From Chitinophaga japonensis (GTDB taxonomy: Bacteria; Bacteroidota; Bacteroidia; Chitinophagales; Chitinophagaceae), in the NCBI RefSeq assembly GCF_007830125.1, contig NZ_VLLG01000002.1, forward strand, positions 1,248,550 through 1,312,549: a stretch of 64,000 bases of DNA, given 5' to 3'. Of this stretch, positions 35,247 through 43,338 are shown piece by piece. The notes below the pieces were generated by a model that was not told the DNA's origin, ran no database searches, and saw nothing but the letters and a program-made list of their open reading frames with translations. Both the position numbers and the translations under genes were made by a program. Position 1 is the first letter of the stretch. Each line of letters begins with the position of its first letter.

Positions 35247-35634
35247 GTGAAAGTAATTTTTAGTAAACGTGAATTTGGGGTTTACCCGTAAACGTTACAA
35301 TCTACCATTTCATCTGTTAATATTCGTCTTTTCAACGGCCAGATGGAACCTCGCATTTACATGTCCATGTGCGAGAACTGTTTATCATGCCCGGTTTCAT
35401 CTGTTTAATGTCTGATCCTGCCAGTGCTTTATAAGTTACTGATTTGTTGTTTGAAATCTTTTTATTCTCCCGCTGCTACTCTTTCAAAAACAGCCGGAGG
35501 CGGCAAATGTTCACCTGCAATCCTTATCATCTTTTTTTAATATAATTCAGTAGCTGCAGGGTTATAGGTCAGTAAACTATTGCCAACTGGTTTTAGCGCT
35601 GTAAATTTACGCAAATTTAATACAGCTAACATCT
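35247..35634. other. Intergenic region holding a small repeat element, no gene
   Basis: 388 bases between the divergent NUMOD4 and CPBP genes. It contains one copy of a small element (35308-35409, listed separately). The rest is AT-rich with a pyrimidine tract near 35530 and no credible reading frame. Confidence 0.55.
35308..35409. repeat. Small element, GGAACCTCGCATTyACATG core, copy 1
   Basis: The core GTCTTTTCAACGGCC, then AGATGGAACCTCGCATTTAC, then a hairpin CTCGC...ACATG-TC-CATGTGCGAG, ends in CCCGG. It is bounded by TTTCATCTGTTAAT (35308-35321) and TTTCATCTGTTTAAT (35395-35409). The second copy at 45837-45914 has the same core but a different flanking direct repeat. Confidence 0.6.
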
Positions 35635-36537
35635 ATGACCGGCTATCTTAAACAGTCTTCCCCTTCCATACAATTTGCCACCTTTCTTGGGATCTTTATC
35701 GGCTTTATGTTGCTTTATGGTACTTTCCTGTACACCGGGTTCCCTGCGCTGAGCGGTTATACCATCGAACAACTGCAGAGTAGCGGCGCCACCGGTCCTA
35801 AAGTTATCGGCTATTTGAAATTAGTACAATTTTTATACACTTTGATAGTTTATTTAGTGCCCGCCCTCCTCTTTGCCTATCTCACCGATCCAAAGCCGGC
35901 GGCCTGGCTGGGCCTGCATAAACGGCCGCGGGCGCTGCCTGTAATATTATCCATTTTGATCATGTATTGCTCACTGTGGGCCGTAGACCTTACGGCAGAA
36001 TGGAACCGGAGCTGGGATGTGCCGGCATCCATGCGGCAAATGGAAGAGCAGGCAGACCAGTTGGTAGAGCGCATGCTGCAGATGCCCCGGGTAACAGACC
36101 TGCTGATAAACCTGCTGCTGATAGCCGTGCTCCCCGCCATTGCAGAGGAGCTATTCTTCCGGGGCGTGCTGCAGCGGCTTTTCACACAAATGGTAAAGCT
36201 CCCCTGGCTGGCCGTACTGATCACCTCCATACTTTTCAGCGCCATACACATGCAACTGCTGGGCTTTGTGCCCCGCCTGCTGCTGGGCTTCCTGCTGGGA
36301 TCCATTTACCTGCTGAGCGGCAACCTGTGGCTGTCTATCGCCGGGCACTTCCTGGTAAACGGCATACAGGTGATGGCGGTGTACCTGTACCAGGTAAAAG
36401 TGATCACGGAAGATCCGGCCAAAACAGGCACCACCTCCTGGTACATAGGCCTGATCAGCCTACTGGTCACGCTTTCGCTTTTGTGGGTGTTGCGCAAACG
36501 TGCTAAATTGCCGGAACAACCAACAAACACGGAATAA
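35635..36537 (+). CDS. CPBP family intramembrane metalloprotease
   Basis: A 300-residue membrane protein with about eight hydrophobic segments. The CPBP (Rce1-like) active-site motifs are intact: EELFFRG (Glu171, Glu172, Arg176), His205 in FSAIHMQLLG, and His238/Asn242 in IAGHFLVNG. Bacterial CPBP proteases cleave membrane substrates or modify bacteriocin immunity; the substrate here is unknown. It is immediately followed by the DUF2007 gene (stop then ATG with no gap), so they form one transcript leading toward cdsA and psd. Confidence 0.92.
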   Translation: MTGYLKQSSPSIQFATFLGIFIGFMLLYGTFLYTGFPALSGYTIEQLQSSGATGPKVIGYLKLVQFLYTLIVYLVPALLFAYLTDPKPAAWLGLHKRPRALPVILSILIMYCSLWAVDLTAEWNRSWDVPASMRQMEEQADQLVERMLQMPRVTDLLINLLLIAVLPAIAEELFFRGVLQRLFTQMVKLPWLAVLITSILFSAIHMQLLGFVPRLLLGFLLGSIYLLSGNLWLSIAGHFLVNGIQVMAVYLYQVKVITEDPAKTGTTSWYIGLISLLVTLSLLWVLRKRAKLPEQPTNTE

Positions 36538-36747
36538 ATGGAAAAAGACTGGATCAAAGTATTCGCAACAGACCGGCCCTTTGAAGCAGAGATCGTAAAG
36601 GGCCTGTTGCTGGAAAACGGCATCAACGCCGTATTGCTGAACCGGCAGGACTCTTCCTACGTACAGGCCCTGCCGGGACTGGCAGAAGTGTACGTGCATG
36701 TATCACAGCAGGCGCAGGCTTTGGAGTTAATAGGAGAAAGGAAGTAA
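36538..36747 (+). CDS. DUF2007 family small protein
   Basis: A 69-residue protein of the DUF2007 (putative signal-transducing) type: KVFATDRPFEAEIVKGLLLENGINAVLLN is the family core, with a ferredoxin-like beta-alpha-beta pattern, and VQALPGLAEVYVHVSQQA completes it. Its ATG abuts the CPBP stop. The last codons (GERK-stop) are part of an inverted-repeat arm (GGAAGTAAGAAGC), so the C-terminus seems shaped by the repeat. Function is unknown. Confidence 0.85.
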   Translation: MEKDWIKVFATDRPFEAEIVKGLLLENGINAVLLNRQDSSYVQALPGLAEVYVHVSQQAQALELIGERK

Positions 36748-36806
36748 GAAGCAGGAAATAGGATGCCTGCCATTTCATACATCTTACCTCGTACTTCTTA
36801 CTTCAA
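36739..36806. repeat. Inverted repeat, GGAAGTAAGAAG family, copy B
   Basis: Left arm AGGAAGTAAGAAGCAGGAAA, then TAGGATGCCTGC; right arm CATACATCTTACCTCGTACT, then TCTTACTTC (reverse complement GAAGTAAGAAGTACGAGG). The left arm overlaps the DUF2007 stop codon. It is related to copy A at 1415-1498 and to a single arm at 50281-50299 next to the lpxD promoter. Confidence 0.7.
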
Positions 36807-36828
36807 AAACTCATATTAAATTTTAACA

Positions 36829-37713
36829 ATGAAGACTTTTTTCACCCGCACCGCCTCCGCGCTGGTATTTGTGGCAGTGATGCTGGGGGGTATTTTATGG
36901 AGCCCTTTTACCTTTTTCCTGCTGTTTTTCCTGGTAAACTTCTTTGCCTTACAGGAGTACTTTAAGCTGGTGCGCGCTATCGATACCGGCTACCGCGAGG
37001 TGTCCGGCTGGCACCGCTACGGAGTGCTGGTGGCAAGCTGCGCTATTATAATGGCTTTTACCGGCGAGTCCTTCGGTACTACCGGCATCTCCCTGGGCTT
37101 TATGGGATGGTGGCTGGCCGTTATCTTCCTGCTGGTGCTGCCCATGGGCGAGATCCTGCTGGGCAAGGACTTTTCCCTGAAGAACATTGGTTATTCCGCC
37201 CTGGGCCTGCTCTATATCACGCTGTCCCTGGGCCTGCTGATAGACATGCGGCTGAGCGCCGGCGTCATCCGTTTTACCGGTAGCTCCACCGGCATGCAGC
37301 CGGGCTGGATGATCCCGCTTTTGCTGATCTGCTTTATCTGGATCAATGATACCATGGCTTATATCATCGGCTCCCTGATAGGACGAACGCCGTTCTTCCC
37401 GGCCATTTCCCCTAAAAAGACCACGGAAGGCTCCGTGGGGGGCATGGTGCTGGCCATTGCGGTGGCCGGCATATTTGGCTATTACTGGGGGCGGCAGTGG
37501 CTGGACCTGCAGCACTGGCTAGCGCTGGCAGGTATTGCAGCCGTGTTCGGCACTGCGGGCGACCTGCTGGAATCCAAGCTGAAGCGGATGGCCGGCGTAA
37601 AGGACTCCGGCAATATCATGCCCGGGCACGGCGGTTTCCTGGACCGTTTTGATTCACTGCTATTGGCGGCCCCCTTTGCCTGGCTTTACGTACAGTCTTT
37701 TATGATAGCCTGA
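36829..37713 (+). CDS. cdsA: Phosphatidate cytidylyltransferase
   Basis: A 294-residue CDP-diglyceride synthase with about eight membrane helices. The C-terminal CDS signature is clear: FFPAISPKKTTEGSVGG and then GDLLESKLKRMAGVKDSGNI, MPGHGGFLDRFDSLL. It makes CDP-diacylglycerol for phospholipid synthesis at the inner membrane. It lies upstream of psd, linking consecutive pathway steps. The N-terminal TRTASALVFVAVMLGG matches the family start, and length is normal. Confidence 0.95.
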   Translation: MKTFFTRTASALVFVAVMLGGILWSPFTFFLLFFLVNFFALQEYFKLVRAIDTGYREVSGWHRYGVLVASCAIIMAFTGESFGTTGISLGFMGWWLAVIFLLVLPMGEILLGKDFSLKNIGYSALGLLYITLSLGLLIDMRLSAGVIRFTGSSTGMQPGWMIPLLLICFIWINDTMAYIIGSLIGRTPFFPAISPKKTTEGSVGGMVLAIAVAGIFGYYWGRQWLDLQHWLALAGIAAVFGTAGDLLESKLKRMAGVKDSGNIMPGHGGFLDRFDSLLLAAPFAWLYVQSFMIA

Positions 37714-37717
37714 TAAC

Positions 37718-37772
37718 AAATAAATTACGAATTATTAATTGCCGCATTCCAAAGCAGATTCGTAATTATACT
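37718..37772. repeat. Inverted repeat between cdsA and psd, AATTACGAAT family
   Basis: AAATTACGAATTATTAATT pairs with GATTCGTAATTATA around a short centre (stem AATTACGAAT/ATTCGTAATT). It lies just after the cdsA stop and is of the same AT-word class as 43228-43333. Confidence 0.6.
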
Positions 37773-37820
37773 ACCTTCGTATACTGATAAACCTAAAAAG
37801 CAAATAAACCGACAAACAAC

Positions 37821-38474
37821 ATGAAGATCCATCGAGAAGGATTGGGCACCATTCTACTCACCCTGGTGGTGCTGGCATTGCTCAATGTGGCTGTATTTTA
37901 TTTTCTCGGGCATTTACCGGCTTTTAGCTGGGGCTTCCTGATCGTGTCCGTGATCCTGTTCCTTTTCATTGTTTCCTTCTTCCGCATTCCGCTCCGGAAA
38001 ATGAACGAGGACGAGTCCCTGGTCATTTCACCCTGCGACGGCAAGGTAGTGGTAATAGAAGAGACCTATGAGCCGGAGTATTTCAAGGACAAGCGCCTGC
38101 AGGTATCCATCTTCATGAGCCCTGCCAATGTGCACGTAAACCGGAACCCCATCAGCGGGGAGGTAAAGCTGTCGCAGTACCATGCCGGCAAATACCTGGT
38201 AGCCTGGCATCCCAAATCATCTACGGAAAACGAACGGCACACCGTGGTGATCGGCAATGAAAAGGCCGACGTACTAGTACGGCAGATAGCCGGCGCACTG
38301 GCCCGGCGTATTGTCAACTACCTGAAGGCCGGCCAGCAGGTAAAGCAGAACGAAGAGCTGGGCTTTATCAAATTCGGCTCCCGGGTGGATATTTTCCTGC
38401 CGCCGGGCACCCCGGTAAAAGTAGCGCTGGAACAAACCGTAAAAGGCGGGCAAACCGTGATCGCGCAACTGTAA
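37821..38474 (+). CDS. psd: Phosphatidylserine decarboxylase, small type
   Basis: A 217-residue Psd of the short (archaeal-type/PssD) class. Two membrane helices at the N-terminus (8-28, 38-53) are followed by SPCDGKVVVIEE and MSPANVHVNRNP, both diagnostic. The autocleavage site FIKFGSRVD gives Gly186-Ser187, with the serine becoming the pyruvoyl group. It converts phosphatidylserine to phosphatidylethanolamine in the inner membrane, the main Bacteroidota phospholipid. It is clustered with cdsA, one pathway step upstream. Confidence 0.94.
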   Translation: MKIHREGLGTILLTLVVLALLNVAVFYFLGHLPAFSWGFLIVSVILFLFIVSFFRIPLRKMNEDESLVISPCDGKVVVIEETYEPEYFKDKRLQVSIFMSPANVHVNRNPISGEVKLSQYHAGKYLVAWHPKSSTENERHTVVIGNEKADVLVRQIAGALARRIVNYLKAGQQVKQNEELGFIKFGSRVDIFLPPGTPVKVALEQTVKGGQTVIAQL

Positions 38475-38515
38475 AAACATTATCTTTAGTAACCCGTAAG
38501 ATAAACCTGATACAA

Positions 38516-38770
38516 ATGAAACCAATATTTCTCAGCCTGGCTACCGTACTGCTGATCAGCAGCGCGGCCTTGGCCCAGGACAAACCCGCGGAAAAGGCCT
38601 GCTGCAAAAAAGACGGGAAAGCCTGCTGCAAAAAGGAGCAGACCGCCAAAGGAAAAGCCTGCTGTATGCAGCCTACCAAAACCGCCAGCCTGCGCGCCGC
38701 CGCTGCCGCCAAAGCAGCAAAAAAAGAGCCCGCTGCGCAACCGGCGCCTGCCGCCCGCAAGGAAAGCTAG
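38516..38770 (+). CDS. Small exported protein with three Cys-Cys pairs
   Basis: An 84-residue protein with a signal peptide (MKPIFLSLATVLLISSAALA, then QDK). The mature part holds three evenly spaced KACC units (EKACCKKDGKACCKKEQ, then GKACCMQ) in a Lys-rich context, and an Ala/Lys/Pro-rich tail. Vicinal cysteine pairs with lysines suggest metal binding (for example copper or zinc) in the periplasm, but no family is recognised. It lies 41 bases after psd and is followed by a strong bidirectional terminator. Confidence 0.7.
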   Translation: MKPIFLSLATVLLISSAALAQDKPAEKACCKKDGKACCKKEQTAKGKACCMQPTKTASLRAAAAAKAAKKEPAAQPAPAARKES

Positions 38771-38796
38771 GCAGTATGCTATTATATCTATAAAAA

Positions 38797-38839
38797 CACA
38801 AGCCTCAGGCATACCCTTTAGTATGATCTGAGGCTTGTG
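38797..38839. terminator. Bidirectional terminator
   Basis: CACAAGCCTCAG (38797-38808) pairs perfectly with CTGAGGCTTGTG (38828-38839), with an inner ATAC/GTAT stem. A-rich sequence precedes and T-rich sequence follows. It lies between the convergent Cys-pair gene and the YjjG-type gene. Confidence 0.85.
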
Positions 38840-38863
38840 GCTTTTACTTCCTGTTTCCTGCTA

Positions 38864-39559
38864 TCAGAATATCGTTTTCAGCTCGCTCAGGCAGGAGATC
38901 GTGTACGTAGGCTGTATACCGGTAGCCGGTATCTTCGGGTTGAAATACACCTGGTCCATGCCCACATTATGCGCACCGGCAATGTCCAGGTCCAGCGCAT
39001 CCCCTATCATGATGCAGTCCGTAACAGTAGCCGCCGCCCGGGTAACGGCAAAATCAAATATTTCCCGGTAAGGCTTCAGGCTTCCAGCCACTTCCGAGGT
39101 AATGATATGCGTAAAGTAATGGTCAATGCCTGCATTGCGCATCTTCTGCAATTGCGTTTCCTCAAAGCCGTTGGTGATCATGTGCAGCGGGTACTGTTTT
39201 TCTTTCAGGTAGCCCAGCACTTCCGCCGTGTAGGGAAATAAGGCCGTTTTGGTGGGCAGTATCTCCAGGAACAGGCTGCCCAGGGAAGCAGCCAGCTTTT
39301 CATCCCCTATCTTGAAATCCAGCAAAGCCATACGGAAACGCTTGGTGCGCAGCTCATTCCGGTTAATGAACCCTTTGCGGAAACGGTCCCACAACTGCTC
39401 ATTGTGCACTACATAGCTGTTATAGAACGCATCAAAGGACGGCACGCCCCGGCTGCCCAGGTCAAAGTGATGATACAGTTCCTGTAAAGTCTGGTAGGAG
39501 TTGGTCTCAAAATCCCATAGCGTGTGGTCCAGGTCAAAGAAAATATGCTTGTACTTCAT
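38864..39559 (-). CDS. YjjG-type HAD nucleotidase
   Basis: A 231-residue HAD-IA phosphatase from ATG 39559 (an upstream frame to 39637 overlaps the divergent gene). Motif I HIFFDLDHTLWDFE, motif II HMITNGFEETQLQKM, motif III in GSLKPYREIFDFA and motif IV IMIGDALDLDIAGAHNVGM match the YjjG/YfnB noncanonical nucleotidase group. This group dephosphorylates pyrimidine nucleotides and modified derivatives as house-cleaning. The gene stands alone between two small transcription units. Confidence 0.9.
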   Translation of the reverse strand: MKYKHIFFDLDHTLWDFETNSYQTLQELYHHFDLGSRGVPSFDAFYNSYVVHNEQLWDRFRKGFINRNELRTKRFRMALLDFKIGDEKLAASLGSLFLEILPTKTALFPYTAEVLGYLKEKQYPLHMITNGFEETQLQKMRNAGIDHYFTHIITSEVAGSLKPYREIFDFAVTRAAATVTDCIMIGDALDLDIAGAHNVGMDQVYFNPKIPATGIQPTYTISCLSELKTIF

Positions 39560-39642
39560 TACGAAAGCAAAGTTACGCACTAATGCGCGGATGTGCAGAT
39601 ATGCGTATTTTTTTCTTATTTTCCGGTTTTTAACCATTGTGT

Positions 39643-40347
39643 ATGCATGCAGTTATTACAGGCGCCAGCAAAGGCATAGGAAAAGCGATTGCGGAAAAGC
39701 TGGCAAAAGAGGGTTGTAACATTGCCATTTGTGCCAGGAATGCCGCTACACTGGAAGCAACGGCTGCGGCCATCCGGCAGCAGTACCCCGCCGTGCAGGT
39801 ACTGGCCATTCCCGTAGACATGGGCGACAAGCAGCAGGTGCTGGACTTTGCCGCCAGGATCAACGCCACATTCCCCGCGGTGGACATACTGGTGAACAAT
39901 GCCGGCATCTTTGTGCCAGGCGCGCTGCACCAGGAGCCGGAAGGCCTGCTGGAAAATATGATGGCGGTAAACGTGTACAGCGCCTACCATCTTACCCGGC
40001 AATTGCTGCCTGCCATGATAGCGCAGCGGCAGGGCCACATTTTTAACCTCTGCTCCACCGCCAGCTATAAAGCCTACCCTAACGGCGGGGCTTACAGCAT
40101 TACCAAATTTGCGCTGCTGGGATTTTCCAGGAACCTGCGGGAAGAGCTGAAACCGCATCATATCAAGGTAACTTCCGTAAGCCCCGGCCCCACGCTTACG
40201 GCCTCCTGGGAAGGCTTTGAAGCGCCGCCGGACCGGATGATGGAGCCGGAGGACATCGCTGACATTGTATGGGCTTCCTATACGCTGGCAGCACAAACCG
40301 TGGTGGAGGAAGTGGTGCTAAGGCCTGTGCTGGGAGACATTGGTTAA
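39643..40347 (+). CDS. Short-chain dehydrogenase/reductase
   Basis: A 234-residue classical SDR. Cofactor loop TGASKGIGKAIAEKLA, NNAG motif near residue 85, and catalytic YSITK (Tyr about 150, Lys about 154) with preceding Ser are intact. It is of the 3-ketoacyl-ACP-reductase/sepiapterin-like subgroup; the substrate is unknown. I use ATG 39643; a TTG two codons upstream is possible. It is divergent from the YjjG-type gene and not part of a fatty-acid cluster. Confidence 0.88.
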   Translation: MHAVITGASKGIGKAIAEKLAKEGCNIAICARNAATLEATAAAIRQQYPAVQVLAIPVDMGDKQQVLDFAARINATFPAVDILVNNAGIFVPGALHQEPEGLLENMMAVNVYSAYHLTRQLLPAMIAQRQGHIFNLCSTASYKAYPNGGAYSITKFALLGFSRNLREELKPHHIKVTSVSPGPTLTASWEGFEAPPDRMMEPEDIADIVWASYTLAAQTVVEEVVLRPVLGDIG

Positions 40348-40486
40348 TGAGCGGAAATCCTTGCCAGTAAATGATTCCATCATCATATTTTATTATTTTT
40401 TTAACTAACTTTTAACGGGAAATTACGCATCACGGCTTAGGCTTTGGTTAAATTTGTCAAGCGATATGATGGTTAGTCAGGTTTAT

Positions 40487-42451
40487 ATGAGAAAGTGGGG
40501 CCTGTCCCTCTTTTTTTGTTTGGGTATATTGGCTTCTGCAGCGGCCCAGGAGTTCCGCTTCACCACCAATGTAAGCAGTACCCGTGTGGCCCAGGATGAG
40601 CCATTTCAGATACAGTTCATGCTGGAGAACGCCCCGAATGTATCCGGCTTTCACCCCCCTTCCCTTAACGATTTTGAGATACTGCAGGGCCCTTCCCAGG
40701 TGCAGGGCCAGTCTATATTTAACGGCAAGCGCTCAGAATATATTGCGCTTATTTATGTGCTGCAGCCCAAGCGCGTGGGCAATTTTACCCTGCCGGGCGC
40801 CACCGCGCGGGTGGATGGCAACATGGTGCGCTCCAACCCGGTTACCATAGAAGTGATCAAAGGGTCAACAGGAGCAGCACAGGCGCCGCCACCCGCCACT
40901 GCACCGGGTTTCCCGCCCAGGCGCAGTGCCCCGCCGGGTATTGGCGATGAAGATGTGGCGGAGGGCATTTTGCGGAAAGGAGAGGATGTGGATGCCAAAC
41001 TGCGCAAGAACATTTTCCTGAAAGTAGAAGTGGACAAAACCAATGTATACGAAGGGGAGCAGCTAACTGCCACATATAAACTGTATACCCGCCTGCCTAC
41101 CAATTCCAGCGTAACCCGGGTACCCGCCTTCAAAGGTTTCTCCGCCAAGGATATTGAGCTGCCCAACCCGCCGCAGGCTACCACGGAACGGCTGAACGGC
41201 AAGCTCTTTAAGGTGTTTACCATCCGCAAAACCCTCCTGTTCCCGCTGCAGTCCGGCACCCTGGAGCTGGACCCCGTGGAGGTGGACAACCAGGTAAGGC
41301 TGGTAAAGCTGGTGCAGGATAACAACCGGCGCAACCGGCCACGGGACGTTTTTGAAGACTTCTTTAATGATCCCGGCTTCCGTGATCCGTTTAACGATCC
41401 TTTCTTTGACGACTTCTTTAACCGGCCGGAGGTAACGTATGAGGATGTGCCCTACAAGATACAGAGCACGCCGGTAAAGATCGAGGTAAAACCCCTGCCG
41501 GTAGATACCCGGCCCATCAGCTTTAACGGCGCAGTAGGCAATTTCAAAATGAGCGCCGGCATCGACAAAAAGGAGCTGACCACCGATGATGCGCTTACGC
41601 TGAAAGTAGTCATTTCCGGGCAGGGAAACGTAAACCTGCTGAATGCGCCCAAAGTAGACGTGCCGGGCAGCTTTGAAAAGTACGACCCGAAAGTAACGGA
41701 CAATATTGAAAAGAACAGCAACCCGCTCAGTGGCAGCCGGCAGTTTGAGTTTGCACTGATGCCGCTGGAAGCCGGGCAGCAAACTATTCCGCCGGTAGCG
41801 TTCTCTTACTTTGACCCGGCTGCCAAGGCTTACAAAACCATCAGGTCACAGGCATTTACGGTAAATGTAAGCCCGGGCAAACAGACCAAAAGGGACCAGG
41901 AGGACTTCAGCGTGGACAAGAACGTGCTGATCCCCGTTCGTAAAACGCCGCAGCACTGGGTAAAGGATGCCGCATTCCTACTGGGCAGCACCTGGTACTG
42001 GATACTGCTGCTGATACCGCTGCTGGCCCTGGGTGCTGGCATACTGTACCGCCGCCGCCTTAACTACCGGCAGAACAATGCGGATGTGCTGAAGCACCGC
42101 TATGCCAACAAAGCCGCGCTGAAACGGCTGGAGCTGGCCGCCCGCTACCTGAAAGAAGGAAAGGAACATGCTTTTTACGAAGAAACTTCCCGCGCCATAT
42201 GGGGCTACCTGAGCCACAAGCTGCACATACCCTTTGCAGACCTGAACAAGCAACTGGTACAGGACAAGCTCAGCTCCCGGCACATTAACGGGCAGAACAC
42301 CCACCAGCTTTTCGAGCTGCTGGACAACTGTGAAATGGCATTGTACGCACCTGCGCACAGCAATGATAAAATGCAGGGCACCTACCAGCAGGCTGTAAAG
42401 GTGATCAGCCAGTTGGAAGAGGAATTAAAAACGAAGCAAGAATTAATATGA
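40487..42451 (+). CDS. batD: BatD family protein
   Basis: About 654 residues from ATG 40487, which gives a signal peptide (WGLSLFFCLGILASAAAQ). The periplasmic region is a series of beta domains with the BatD pattern (NVSSTRVAQDEPFQIQFML, then TATYKLYTRLPT, then FNGAVGNFKMSAGIDKKELT). One membrane helix near 515-535 (WYWILLLIPLLALGAGILY) and a cytoplasmic tail follow. BatD belongs to the Bacteroides aerotolerance (Bat) system, thought to support envelope or stress tolerance. The stop overlaps the batE start as ATGA. Confidence 0.9.
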   Translation: MRKWGLSLFFCLGILASAAAQEFRFTTNVSSTRVAQDEPFQIQFMLENAPNVSGFHPPSLNDFEILQGPSQVQGQSIFNGKRSEYIALIYVLQPKRVGNFTLPGATARVDGNMVRSNPVTIEVIKGSTGAAQAPPPATAPGFPPRRSAPPGIGDEDVAEGILRKGEDVDAKLRKNIFLKVEVDKTNVYEGEQLTATYKLYTRLPTNSSVTRVPAFKGFSAKDIELPNPPQATTERLNGKLFKVFTIRKTLLFPLQSGTLELDPVEVDNQVRLVKLVQDNNRRNRPRDVFEDFFNDPGFRDPFNDPFFDDFFNRPEVTYEDVPYKIQSTPVKIEVKPLPVDTRPISFNGAVGNFKMSAGIDKKELTTDDALTLKVVISGQGNVNLLNAPKVDVPGSFEKYDPKVTDNIEKNSNPLSGSRQFEFALMPLEAGQQTIPPVAFSYFDPAAKAYKTIRSQAFTVNVSPGKQTKRDQEDFSVDKNVLIPVRKTPQHWVKDAAFLLGSTWYWILLLIPLLALGAGILYRRRLNYRQNNADVLKHRYANKAALKRLELAARYLKEGKEHAFYEETSRAIWGYLSHKLHIPFADLNKQLVQDKLSSRHINGQNTHQLFELLDNCEMALYAPAHSNDKMQGTYQQAVKVISQLEEELKTKQELI

Positions 42452-43221
42452 GCGCCATACGCTATATACTCCTGTTATTGTTATGCTTTGCACTGCCGGG
42501 CTACGGCTCCCTGCAGGCGCAACAGGCTGCTCCGCAGCAGCGGTTCGAGCGCGCCAACCAGCTATACCAGCAAAACCAGTACAGCGAAGCAGCCGGCATC
42601 TACCAGCAACTGATCAATGAAGGCTATTCCCTGCCGGACCTGTATTTCAATGCCGGTAATGCTTACTATAAAAGCAACCATACCGGGCTGGCCGTCTACA
42701 ATTATGAAAAAGCCCTGCAGATCCACCCGGACAACGAGGCGGTGATACATAACCTGGCCCTGGCCAACCAACGCGTGCAGGGATTTACTGATGAGCTGCC
42801 CCTGCTTTTTTTCCAGAAATGGTGGATGCAATGGCAGCACCTGCACAGCCCCAACGGGTGGACCACCGGCAGCCTGCTGCTGCTCTGGCTGCTGATAGCC
42901 GGCATACTGGCCTACCTGCTGGCAGAGCGTTTCCACACCCGCACTTTCCGTATAGGGATAGGCGTGGCAGGCGCGCTGTGCGCCATCTATTTCTTTATGT
43001 CGGTGTATACTTACAGCGTGGCGCATAGCCATGATACCGGCATTGTAATGGGCAGCGGCATCAATGCCAAGGCGGCGCCGGACCAGAACGGCAAGGACCT
43101 GTTTGTGCTGAATGAAGGGATGAAAGTGCAGGTGCTGGATGCCACGCAGGAATTCTGCAAGGTACAACTGGCCGACGGTAAGACCGGCTGGGTGGCTTGC
43201 GAAGAGGTTAAACGTTTATAA
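42448..43221 (+). CDS. batE: BatE-like TPR/SH3 membrane protein
   Basis: A 257-residue protein coupled to batD by ATGA. A signal peptide is followed by TPR repeats (about 30-115: FERANQLYQQNQYSEAAGIY, DLYFNAGNAYYKSNHTGLAV, NYEKALQIHPDNEAVIHNLA). Two membrane helices come next (about 138-155 and 165-183), then a C-terminal bacterial SH3 domain (about 200-257, GMKVQVLDATQEFCKVQLAD, GKTGWV). It probably anchors the Bat complex in the inner membrane. No BatA, BatB or BatC gene is adjacent. Confidence 0.88.
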   Translation: MSAIRYILLLLLCFALPGYGSLQAQQAAPQQRFERANQLYQQNQYSEAAGIYQQLINEGYSLPDLYFNAGNAYYKSNHTGLAVYNYEKALQIHPDNEAVIHNLALANQRVQGFTDELPLLFFQKWWMQWQHLHSPNGWTTGSLLLLWLLIAGILAYLLAERFHTRTFRIGIGVAGALCAIYFFMSVYTYSVAHSHDTGIVMGSGINAKAAPDQNGKDLFVLNEGMKVQVLDATQEFCKVQLADGKTGWVACEEVKRL

Positions 43222-43227
43222 CGTGTT

Positions 43228-43333
43228 CGAATAAATTAAGAATGAATAATTAATAATACAGGTTACACAAGTGTTTCATTTAACCACTCATGCTACGATT
43301 ATTAATTCTTAATTATTCATTATTAATTCATTG
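43228..43333. repeat. Inverted repeat, ATTAATTCTTAATTATT family
   Basis: Left arm AATAAATTAAGAATGAATAA, then TTAATAATAC; right arm TTATTAATTCTTAATTATTC, then ATTATTAATTCA. It lies between the convergent batE and LytTR genes and probably acts as a terminator for both. It is the largest AT-word example in the window. Confidence 0.75.
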
Positions 43334-43338
43334 AAAAG

